64,000 bases of DNA from an uncultured beta proteobacterium (GTDB lineage Bacteria > Pseudomonadota > Gammaproteobacteria > Burkholderiales > Burkholderiaceae_C): assembly GCA_903869595.1 (NCBI GenBank), contig CAIPZV010000044.1, positions 1 to 64,000 on the forward strand, read 5' to 3'. Positions 57,227 to 64,000 of the stretch are shown here, one piece after another (positions within the stretch are counted from its first letter, which is position 1; each line of letters opens with the position of its first letter). A program made the position numbers and the translations under genes. The notes under the pieces were generated by a model that had not been told where the DNA came from, made no database searches, and saw nothing but the letters and a program-made list of their open reading frames with translations.

Positions 57227-58651
57227 TTATTTGTCCTGGGCGGCCCAGTCCACCAGCGCGTCAAGCACAGGGCGCGCGGCCGCTGCATTGGCATGGTTGA
57301 TCAAGGCGACTACGGCATAGCGTTTGCCGCTGGCGGCGTCGACATAGCCCGCGATGGCGTTCACGCCTTGGATGCTGCCGGTCTTGAGGTGTGCGCTACC
57401 CGCCGCGCGGGCTTTGGAGCGTACTAGCGTGCCGTCGATACCGCTAATCGGCAGGGATGCAATCAATTCGGGCATCAAAGGCGAGCGGTAAGCGTGTTGC
57501 AGCAAAAGGCCGAGGGCGCGGGCGCTAACGCGTTCGCTGCGCGACAGGCCGGCGCCGTTGTCCACTAAAGGCGCGTCTTCCGTGCCTATGCGCGCCTCCC
57601 ACCATTTTTGCAACACAGCGCGCGATTGTTCGGCCCGCGCCGTGGCGCTGCCGCCCTCGCGCCCCAGGGTTAAAAAGACTTGCTGGGCCATGACGTTATT
57701 GCTGTATTTGTTGATTTCGCGCACTACCTCGGCCAGCGGCGGCGAGCGCCACTCCAGCAGCGGCTGGGCCTCTAGCAGTTTGGCGGGCACCGTGCCCCAG
57801 CGCGCGCTACCGTCTAGGCCCGCGCCCATGCTGCGCCACAGGCCTTGCACCGCGCGTGGCGCATAACTCGCTGGATCTGCATAGGCAATCGGCCAGATTT
57901 TTTCACCGCAACTGGCGGGCAGGGTGCCGCCAAAGCGGATGCGCAGGGGGTCGGAAAAATCGGCCTTCAATCCCGCGCGGTAGTCGTTGCAGGCGCCGCT
58001 GCCCAGCGGCACGCTGTCCTGGGTTTGCACGCCCCACAAAGGCGGGTCGTACTGCACCCGCGCCACACGCCCGCCGGGCTCGGGTGTGAAGGTCATGACG
58101 ATAGATTTGTAATTGATGAGCAGCGCCTCGGGCCGCGCGTTGTAGGGGCGCAGCGGTTCGCCATCAAAAGCCGCCGGATCTTGGTCTGGCACATAAAACG
58201 CACTGTTGTCCAGCACGATGTCGCCGCTGATGCGCGTAATGCCCAGGCCTTGCACCCGGCGCAGCAGCAGCCATAAGCGTTCTAAGACGAGTTGCGGATC
58301 GCCCTGGCCTTGGATGTACAAATTACCGGCCAGCGTGCCATCGCGCACCGGGCCGTCGATGTACACCGGCGTGCTCCAGCTAAACGCCGGCCCCAGCAAG
58401 TCCAGCGCCGCGTAGGTGGTGAGCAACTTTATGACCGAGGCCGCTTGCATGGGCGCTTCAGTGCGGTGCTGCAAGCGCGGCGCGGCTTTGGCATCTTGCG
58501 CGTCCACTACCAAAAAGGCGGTGGCGCTAGCCGGGATGCGGGCGCGTTGTAAAGCCTCTTCCAGCGCGGTCGGCAGCTGGGCCTGCGCTATTGCGCTGAA
58601 CGTAAATAAAAGCGAAGCCAAGCCTTGCCGCAGGTGGAGATAAAAACCCAT
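57227..58651 (-). CDS. dacB: D-alanyl-D-alanine carboxypeptidase/endopeptidase (PBP4, DacB)
   Basis: The 474-residue periplasmic enzyme has a signal peptide (cleavage near AQA, residue 24) and the three penicillin-binding motifs: S72-x-x-K75 in AASVIKLL, SNN in KYSNNVMAQQ, and KTG in HLKTGSIQGV. The large insert between the first two motifs is typical of DacB. It trims peptidoglycan stem peptides and cross-links. Co-transcription with the SemiSWEET gene is likely. Confidence 0.95.
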   Translation of the reverse strand: MGFYLHLRQGLASLLFTFSAIAQAQLPTALEEALQRARIPASATAFLVVDAQDAKAAPRLQHRTEAPMQAASVIKLLTTYAALDLLGPAFSWSTPVYIDGPVRDGTLAGNLYIQGQGDPQLVLERLWLLLRRVQGLGITRISGDIVLDNSAFYVPDQDPAAFDGEPLRPYNARPEALLINYKSIVMTFTPEPGGRVARVQYDPPLWGVQTQDSVPLGSGACNDYRAGLKADFSDPLRIRFGGTLPASCGEKIWPIAYADPASYAPRAVQGLWRSMGAGLDGSARWGTVPAKLLEAQPLLEWRSPPLAEVVREINKYSNNVMAQQVFLTLGREGGSATARAEQSRAVLQKWWEARIGTEDAPLVDNGAGLSRSERVSARALGLLLQHAYRSPLMPELIASLPISGIDGTLVRSKARAAGSAHLKTGSIQGVNAIAGYVDAASGKRYAVVALINHANAAAARPVLDALVDWAAQDK

Positions 58652-58710
58652 GGCTGATTATCGGTGGCAAGGTGTGTGCGGTGTTACCGGGTGGGTACGG
58701 GCGCGACGGG

Positions 58711-58760
58711 GCTTACTTTTCTTTGCTTGGGTAAAGAAAAGTTGGTAAAAGAAAGGTTGG
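58711..58760. repeat. Dispersed repeat copy 1 (TTTTCTTTGCTT type)
   Basis: CTTACTTTTCTTTGCTT is followed by AAAGAAAAG and then AAAAGAAAGG, an imperfect inverted repeat. A second copy starts 114 bases downstream. This sequence type is frequent between genes in Comamonadaceae. Confidence 0.65.
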
Positions 58761-58824
58761 TTTTAGGCGGCTGTTTTTTGGGATGCCGGTTTCGGCCTGT
58801 TGACCGGCCTACGCCTGCCGCGGG

Positions 58825-58875
58825 CCTTACTTTTCTTTGCTTCGCCAAAGAAAAGATAAGCAAAAGAAAGGCGAG
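58825..58875. repeat. Dispersed repeat copy 2 (TTTTCTTTGCTTCGCCAAAG type)
   Basis: CTTACTTTTCTTTGCTTCG followed by CCAAAGAAAAG and AAAAGAAAGGCG repeats the motif of copy 1 in the same orientation. It folds as TTTTCTTT/AAAGAAAA. Confidence 0.65.
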
Positions 58876-59276
58876 CCAAAGGCCGTGGCCCTGTCGGGCT
58901 GCCTTGCGCTACTCGCGTCGCCCGGGGTCGGGCGCAAACTCGCTACGCTCAAACAAGCGCCCGCCCTGATCCGGTCGCCGCTGCGTTGCTCAGCACGGCC
59001 TATGGCGGCGGGGGCCCGCGTTTGCTCGTTCGCTTCGCTCACATTGCACACGCTTGTTGGCGGGCTGCGCGCGCTGTCGTGGCAGCCCTCGCTTCCGCCA
59101 CAACAAGCAAAACCACAACCGCACCCACAGCCGCAGCCGAAGCCGTAGCCGCGCCAAGTCCTAATCCATTTACTACGACCGCCCCTTCCCCAACCTGGGC
59201 AAACAAACCCGCACCGCAATGCCCCGATTCAAAAACACCTCTCCAAAACAAAAAAACAAAATCGGGTATTCCAGCT

Positions 59277-59304
59277 CCCCTTCACCCCGGCGGGGGTGAA
59301 GGGG
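59277..59304. repeat. Strong 12-base hairpin
   Basis: CCCCTTCACCCC (59277-59288) pairs perfectly with GGGGTGAAGGGG (59293-59304) across a four-base loop. No T-run follows on either strand, so it is not an intrinsic terminator. Confidence 0.7.
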
Positions 59305-59433
59305 CGGGGGGAAGCGGGGGGCAAATCAGCGGCGGACAAAAGAAAGTCCAACAAGCAAGAATCCCAAGCTAACTCCTGTTTTTGGCTATCGACGCCTCAA
59401 GCCCCCTGCGGATGGGCCGCGTACACTGCCCCG

Positions 59434-60630
59434 ATGAACAGAAATTTATGGCTCCTAGCCCTCTGCCAAGGCTTCTTACTCACCAACAACATCGCTTTTG
59501 TAGCCATCAATGGCTTAGTCGGCTTTAGTCTGGCGCCCATGGCCTGGATGGCCACGCTGCCGGTGATGGGCTACGTGCTGGGTTCGGCTTTTTCAACACC
59601 CATCGTGGCGCGCGTGCAGGCCCGGTGGGGCAGGCGCATCGGGTTTCAAACCGGCCTGCTGGTCGCCTTGCTGTCCACCCTGTTGGCCGCCTGGGCCATA
59701 GACGCCCACAGTTTCTGGGGCCTGGTGTGCGCCACGTTTGTCGCCGGTTACTACAGCGCCAATGGCCAGCTCTACCGTTTTGCCGCCGCCGAACTGGCGC
59801 TGCCCGAGGCGCGTGAGCGCGCGGTGTCCTGGGTGTTGGCCGCTGGTTTGTTCGGCGCGGTGGTGGGGCCGTATTTAGCAGTCCACTCTATGCAAATTTG
59901 GCAGGTGCCTTTTGTGGGCGCTTATTTGGCGCTGGCGGCGGTGGCGCTGCTGTCTTTGCTCATCATGGGCCGCATCGAGTTCGCGCCCGAGCCGGTGCGG
60001 GTGGCAGGTGCTGCGCCGCAGGACAGGGGCCGCAGCGTCTGGCAACTCTTGCGCGAACCGGTGTTTTTTGTCGCCTGCATGGCCGCCGCGCTGGGCTATG
60101 GCGTAATGAATCTTTTGATGGCGGCCACCCCTTTGGCTATGCAGCAATGCGGGCTGGACTTTGGGGCCACCGCCATGGTTCTGCAATGGCATGTACTGGG
60201 CATGTTCGCGCCAGGCTTTTTTACCGGCGATTTCATTAAGCGCTGGGGTGCGCTGCCGGTAATGGGCGTGGGCGTGCTGCTCAACGTCGCTTGTGTCGTG
60301 GTAGCGCTCAGCGGGGTGGATGTGTTGCAGTTCAGCGTGGCTTTGTTTTTGCTGGGCGTGGGCTGGAACTTTTTGTTCACTGGTGGCACCAGCTTGTCTT
60401 TACAGGCCTATGCGCCGCATGAAAAAGACCGCGCGCAGGCGGTTATCAACTTTGCGGTGTTCGCGGTCATGGCGCTCACTTCTTTTGCCTCCGGGGCTTT
60501 GGTGACTACCAGCGGCTGGTTCTGGCTCAATGCGCTGTCGCTGCTGCCGCTGGCCTTGACCGCCTGGATGCTCTGGTCTTTGCACCGTCGCGGTACGGGG
60601 ACGCCGCCTGCGGCTCCCGTCGCCGTCTGA
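59434..60630 (+). CDS. MFS transporter
   Basis: From the ATG at 59434 the product has 398 residues and about twelve hydrophobic segments, with the loop ARVQARWGRRIGFQTGLLVALL matching the MFS signature between helices 2 and 3. The substrate is unknown; the arrangement resembles sugar/drug exporters of the YcaD or riboflavin-like groups. A longer frame from 59296 runs into repeat-rich DNA and is rejected. The gene stands alone before yajC. Confidence 0.88.
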   Translation: MNRNLWLLALCQGFLLTNNIAFVAINGLVGFSLAPMAWMATLPVMGYVLGSAFSTPIVARVQARWGRRIGFQTGLLVALLSTLLAAWAIDAHSFWGLVCATFVAGYYSANGQLYRFAAAELALPEARERAVSWVLAAGLFGAVVGPYLAVHSMQIWQVPFVGAYLALAAVALLSLLIMGRIEFAPEPVRVAGAAPQDRGRSVWQLLREPVFFVACMAAALGYGVMNLLMAATPLAMQQCGLDFGATAMVLQWHVLGMFAPGFFTGDFIKRWGALPVMGVGVLLNVACVVVALSGVDVLQFSVALFLLGVGWNFLFTGGTSLSLQAYAPHEKDRAQAVINFAVFAVMALTSFASGALVTTSGWFWLNALSLLPLALTAWMLWSLHRRGTGTPPAAPVAV

Positions 60631-60785
60631 TTTGCGCTTTCCTGCCCCGGCCCTTTTGCGCCTGGTGGCTTTCAGACGGCCCCGTACAATGCGCGGTTGA
60701 TCTTTGCCCCCACCGGGGCGCCTGTCACCCCCGGCTGCCGCCTTGTCCGGCACCCGATTTCAAGCCATTTTCCGGGAGTTATCCA

Positions 60786-61112
60786 ATGTTTATTTCTTCG
60801 GCCTTTGCCCAAACCGCGCCTGCTGCGGGCGGCGACATGCAATCGACCCTCATGAGCATGCTGCCTTTGGCGCTGATGTTTGTGGTGCTGTATTTCGTCA
60901 TGATCCGCCCGCAGATGAAAAAGCAAAAAGAGCACGCAGCCATGATCGCCGCCCTGGCCAAAGGCGATGAAGTAATTACCGGCGGCGGCCTCTTGGGCAA
61001 AGTCAGCAAAATGGGCGATACCTTTATCGGGCTGGAAGTCTCGCCCGGCGTGGACATCCAAGTCCAGCGCAGCGCTGTCATCCAGGTGCTGCCCAAAGGC
61101 TCCATCAAGTAA
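60786..61112 (+). CDS. yajC: Preprotein translocase subunit YajC
   Basis: The 108-residue protein has one membrane segment (about residues 22-41, MLPLALMFVVLYFVMIRPQM), the YajC motif MIRPQMKKQKEHAAMIAALAKGDEVITGGGLLGKV and a small cytosolic domain. It is the usual partner of secDF. TCCGGGAG lies before the ATG. Confidence 0.97.
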   Translation: MFISSAFAQTAPAAGGDMQSTLMSMLPLALMFVVLYFVMIRPQMKKQKEHAAMIAALAKGDEVITGGGLLGKVSKMGDTFIGLEVSPGVDIQVQRSAVIQVLPKGSIK

Positions 61113-61150
61113 TTCTCTTTTTTAGCGCAGCTTAGGCGGCCATTGATCTT

Positions 61151-63046
61151 ATGAACCGTTATTCCCTGTGGAAATACGCGATCTTGCTGGTCGCGCTGCT
61201 GATCGGCGGCTTGTACGCGCTGCCTAATATGTTCGGCGAATCACCGGCGGTGCAGGTCTCGGTGGCCAAAGCCTCGCTCAAGCTGGACCTGGGCACCGTG
61301 ACGCAGGTGCAAGAGGCCCTCAAGGCGGCGGGCATCAACCCCGAAGTGGTGACGCTGGACGGTAACTCGATCAAGGCACGCTTTGCCAGCACCGATGTGC
61401 AGCTCAAGGCCAAAGACGTGATGTCGCAGGCGCTGAACCCGGACGCGGCCAATCCCTCCTATGTGGTGGCGCTCAACCTCTTATCGCGCTCACCGGCTTG
61501 GCTCAGTGGACTGCATGCTTCGCCTATGTACCTAGGCCTGGATTTGCGCGGCGGCGTGCACTTTATGTTGCAAGTCGATATGCAAGCGGCTTTGAGCAAA
61601 AAAGCCGAATCCCTGGCCGGCGATTTGCGCAGCGCCATGCGCGAAAAAAGCATACGCCACGGCGGCATCAGCCGCAACGCGCAAACCGTGGAGATCCGTT
61701 TTCGTGATGCCGCGATGGTTGAATCTGCCAAGCGCTTGATACAAGACCAGTTTCCCGATTTGGTTGTCGCCGAAAGTGTGGAAGCAGGCGAGACCAAGCT
61801 GGTCGCCAGTATCCAAGCCGTGGCTGCACGCAAGGTGCAAGAGCAGGCACTCAAGCAGAACATCACAACCCTGCACAACCGGATTAACGAGTTGGGCGTG
61901 GCCGAGCCAGTGATTCAACAGCAGGGCCTGGACCGCATCGTGGTGCAATTGCCTGGCGTGCAGGATACGGCCAAGGCCAAAGACATTCTGGGTCGCACTG
62001 CCACCCTGGAAATCCGCATGGTCGAAGACGGCGCCGAAGCGCGTGCCGCGGAAACCGGCACCGGCCCGGTGCCCTTGGGCGCGGAACGCTTTTTAGAGCG
62101 CAACGGCGCGCCGGTGATTGTGAAAAAGCAAGTCATCCTGACGGGCGAAAACCTGACCGACGCCCAGCCTGGCTTTGACAGCCAGACGCAAGAGGCGGCG
62201 GTGCACCTGACGCTTGACGCTAAAGGCGCTCGCATCTTCCGCGATGTGACGCGCGAGAGCGTGGGCAAGCGGATGGCGATTTTGCTGTTTGAAAAAGGCA
62301 AGGGCGAGGTAGTGACCGCACCCGTGATCCGCTCCGAAATCGGCGGCGGACGGGTGCAGATTTCCGGCCGTATGACCACGGTGGAAGCGGCTGATACCGC
62401 GCTGCTCTTGCGCGCTGGATCGCTGGCCGCGCCTATGGAAATTATTGAAGAGCGCACCATCGGGCCTTCGCTGGGCGCGGAAAACATTGCCAAGGGCTTT
62501 AACAGCGTCACTTGGGGCTTTGCCGCCGTGGCGGTGTTTATGTGCCTGTACTACCTTCTGTTCGGCGTGATTTCCAGTGTGGCGCTGGCGCTTAATTTAT
62601 TGCTGCTGGTAGCCGTTTTATCCATGCTGCAAGCCACGCTTACCTTGCCAGGTATGGCGGCGATGGCGCTGGTGCTGGGCATGGCGATTGACGCGAACGT
62701 GCTGATCAATGAGCGCGTCCGCGAGGAGCTGCGTAACGGCGCTTCGCCCCAAGCGGCCATCCATGCCGGTTACGACCGCGCATGGGCCACGATTCTGGAC
62801 TCCAACGTCACCACCTTAATTGCCGGCCTGGCCTTGCTGGCCTTCGGCTCCGGTCCGGTGCGTGGCTTTGCGGTGGTGCACTGTTTAGGCATTTTGACCA
62901 GTATGTTTTCCGGCGTGTTCTTCTCGCGCGGCGTGGTCAATCTTTGGTACGGTCGGCAGAAGAAACTGAAATCTGTTTCCATCGGCACCGTCTGGCGTCC
63001 CGATGGCGGCACCGGCACCGCGCTTACCGTGGATGGGGAGAAATAA
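61151..63046 (+). CDS. secD: Protein translocase subunit SecD
   Basis: The 631-residue inner-membrane protein has an N-terminal helix, large P1 periplasmic domain with LGLDLRGGVHFMLQVD (about residues 128-142), and six-helix RND-like module with the GMAIDANVLINERVREEL motif carrying the proton-relay Asp. SecD works with SecF to pull proteins out of the Sec channel. It follows yajC by 38 bases. Confidence 0.98.
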   Translation: MNRYSLWKYAILLVALLIGGLYALPNMFGESPAVQVSVAKASLKLDLGTVTQVQEALKAAGINPEVVTLDGNSIKARFASTDVQLKAKDVMSQALNPDAANPSYVVALNLLSRSPAWLSGLHASPMYLGLDLRGGVHFMLQVDMQAALSKKAESLAGDLRSAMREKSIRHGGISRNAQTVEIRFRDAAMVESAKRLIQDQFPDLVVAESVEAGETKLVASIQAVAARKVQEQALKQNITTLHNRINELGVAEPVIQQQGLDRIVVQLPGVQDTAKAKDILGRTATLEIRMVEDGAEARAAETGTGPVPLGAERFLERNGAPVIVKKQVILTGENLTDAQPGFDSQTQEAAVHLTLDAKGARIFRDVTRESVGKRMAILLFEKGKGEVVTAPVIRSEIGGGRVQISGRMTTVEAADTALLLRAGSLAAPMEIIEERTIGPSLGAENIAKGFNSVTWGFAAVAVFMCLYYLLFGVISSVALALNLLLLVAVLSMLQATLTLPGMAAMALVLGMAIDANVLINERVREELRNGASPQAAIHAGYDRAWATILDSNVTTLIAGLALLAFGSGPVRGFAVVHCLGILTSMFSGVFFSRGVVNLWYGRQKKLKSVSIGTVWRPDGGTGTALTVDGEK

Positions 63047-63048
63047 AT

Positions 63049-64000
63049 ATGGAATTTTTCAAAATTCGCCGCGATATTCCATTTATGCGCCATGCCTTGG
63101 TGCTCAACGGGATTTCACTGATTACTTTCCTAGCCGCTGTGTTTTTCCTGTTTTCACGCGGGCTGCATTTGTCGGTTGAATTTACCGGCGGCACGCTCAT
63201 GGAAGTGGGATATTCCCAAAGCGCTGATTTGGCTGCTATCCGCAGCACGGTCGATGGCCTGGGCATTAAAGATGTGCAGGTGCAAAACTTCGGCACCGCG
63301 CAAGATGTGCTGATTCGCATGCCAGCGCAAAAAGGCGGCACGCCAGGCCAGCAAAGTGAAAAAGTATTGGCCGCGCTCAAGGCGGCTGACCCCTCGGCTA
63401 ATTTGCGCCGCACCGAGTTTGTCGGCCCGCAGGTGGGCGATGAACTAGCTACTGACGGCCTGAAGGCGCTGGCCTTTGTGGTGGTGGGCATCATGCTGTA
63501 TCTGGCAGTGCGCTTTGAATGGAAGTTTGCCGTCGCCGCCATCATTGCGAACTTGCATGATGTGGTGATTATTCTGGGATTTTTCGCATTTTTTCAGTGG
63601 GAATTTTCATTACCGGTCTTGGCGGCGGTGCTGGCTGTGCTGGGTTATTCGGTGAATGAATCGGTAGTTATATTTGACCGTATCCGCGAGAACTTCAGGC
63701 GGTACCGCAAGATGAATACCGTAGAAATTATTGATAATGCGATTACATCCACCATCAGCCGCACCATCATTACCCACGGCTGCACGCAGTTGATGGTTTT
63801 GTCTATGCTCTTATTTGGTGGCGCCACTTTGCATTATTTTGCGCTGGCGCTGACCATCGGCATTTTGTTTGGCATTTATTCCTCGGTGTTTGTGGCCGCA
63901 GCCATTGCGATGTGGCTGGGTATCACACGCGAGGATTTGATTAAAGGTCAGGTTAAGAAGGATATAGACCCGAACGATCCAAACGCTGGCGCAACGGTCT
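63049..64000 (+). CDS. secF: Protein translocase subunit SecF (runs to right edge)
   Basis: The frame from ATG 63049, two bases after secD, stays open to the last base of the window, giving 317 complete codons. It has the P1 motif VEFTGGTLMEV, VGPQVGDELATDGLKAL, and the RND-like core with GYSVNESVVIFDRIREN. The sequence ends DPNDPNAGATV, which is close to the usual C-terminus, so the stop codon probably begins at base 64000. SecF is the partner of SecD. Confidence 0.97.
   Translation, partial: MEFFKIRRDIPFMRHALVLNGISLITFLAAVFFLFSRGLHLSVEFTGGTLMEVGYSQSADLAAIRSTVDGLGIKDVQVQNFGTAQDVLIRMPAQKGGTPGQQSEKVLAALKAADPSANLRRTEFVGPQVGDELATDGLKALAFVVVGIMLYLAVRFEWKFAVAAIIANLHDVVIILGFFAFFQWEFSLPVLAAVLAVLGYSVNESVVIFDRIRENFRRYRKMNTVEIIDNAITSTISRTIITHGCTQLMVLSMLLFGGATLHYFALALTIGILFGIYSSVFVAAAIAMWLGITREDLIKGQVKKDIDPNDPNAGATV

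Larger units (their letters stand above)
58652..59433. other. 782-base noncoding, repeat-rich gap
   Basis: The gap between dacB and the MFS gene holds two related repeats (58711-58760 and 58825-58875), a GC-rich stretch with low-complexity Ala/Pro/Lys-type reading frames, and a strong hairpin at 59277-59304. The open frames found here have biased amino-acid content and no ribosome binding sites, so I do not call them genes. Confidence 0.6.

Noticed and set aside
59277..59304. Hairpin considered as a terminator for dacB or the MFS gene
   Set aside because: No T-run follows on either strand, and it lies upstream of both genes in their direction of transcription.
58664..59372. Several open frames in the gap after dacB
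   Set aside because: Low-complexity composition, repeats, no ribosome binding site and no recognisable product.

Overview
The window looks like a chromosome segment from a betaproteobacterium of the order Burkholderiales, most probably family Comamonadaceae (Rhodoferax/Polaromonas-like). Coding density is high, base composition is GC-rich, genes overlap by ATGA junctions, and several neighbourhoods are typical of that family: rpe/apaG, thiL-pgpA-pncC, rfaE2 with a ferritin-like protein, rsmI/yraN/gmhA/BON, pilTU/yggS and yajC-secD-secF. The placement is an inference from protein sequence style and gene order; no rRNA or tRNA gene was recognised.

Layout. 1-140: right end of an IS256-family element that has cut into a poly-glycine lipoprotein gene (117-1580). 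2216-5078: three-subunit proton-translocating transhydrogenase pntAA-pntAB-pntB. 5198-30912: a type II secretion system (gspC; then gspG,H,I,J,K,L,M,N,D,E,F) whose gspC and gspG ends are separated by a 14-15 kb block for beta-1,3-glucan (laminarin-type) use. The block holds a LacI-type regulator, an ABC sugar importer (binding protein, two permeases, ATPase), GH1 and GH30 intracellular glycosidases, an outer-membrane barrel, an exported GH81 endo-beta-1,3-glucanase, a GH17 lipoprotein glucanase and an uncharacterised lipoprotein. Near-identical palindromes (core TGAAAGCGCTTTCA) lie before the regulator gene, the importer operon, the barrel gene, the GH81 gene and the uncharacterised lipoprotein gene, so this is a readable single-regulator system. 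30927-37038: housekeeping genes. 37052-39044: a small toxin-antitoxin island (ParE remnant, RelB/YafQ pair, HigBA-like pair whose toxin is split at a T9 run). 39094-40472: heptose adenylyltransferase and a ferritin-like protein. 40658-47636: an eight-gene tight operon (FAD oxidoreductase, DUF1365, cyclopropane-fatty-acid synthase, chalcone-isomerase-like protein, MFS transporter, DUF3833 lipoprotein, SDR, NTF2-like) that probably modifies membrane lipids. 47650-56675: GST, purB, rsmI, yraN, gmhA-like, BON lipoprotein, a beta-hydroxyacid dehydrogenase, pilU, pilT, yggS. 56676-58651: a terminator with a possible 10-codon ORF, SemiSWEET and dacB. 58652-59433: repeat-rich noncoding DNA. 59434-64000: MFS transporter, yajC, secD, and secF running off the right edge.

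How the main parts could work together (inference): GH81 would be exported by Sec and released by the neighbouring type II system, the lipoprotein GH17 and the unknown lipoprotein would act at the cell surface, the barrel protein would pass oligosaccharides to the periplasm, the ABC importer would take them up, and GH1/GH30 would release glucose in the cytoplasm. No TonB receptor or SusD-like protein is present, so this would be an ABC/porin-type glucan locus rather than a Bacteroidetes-style one.
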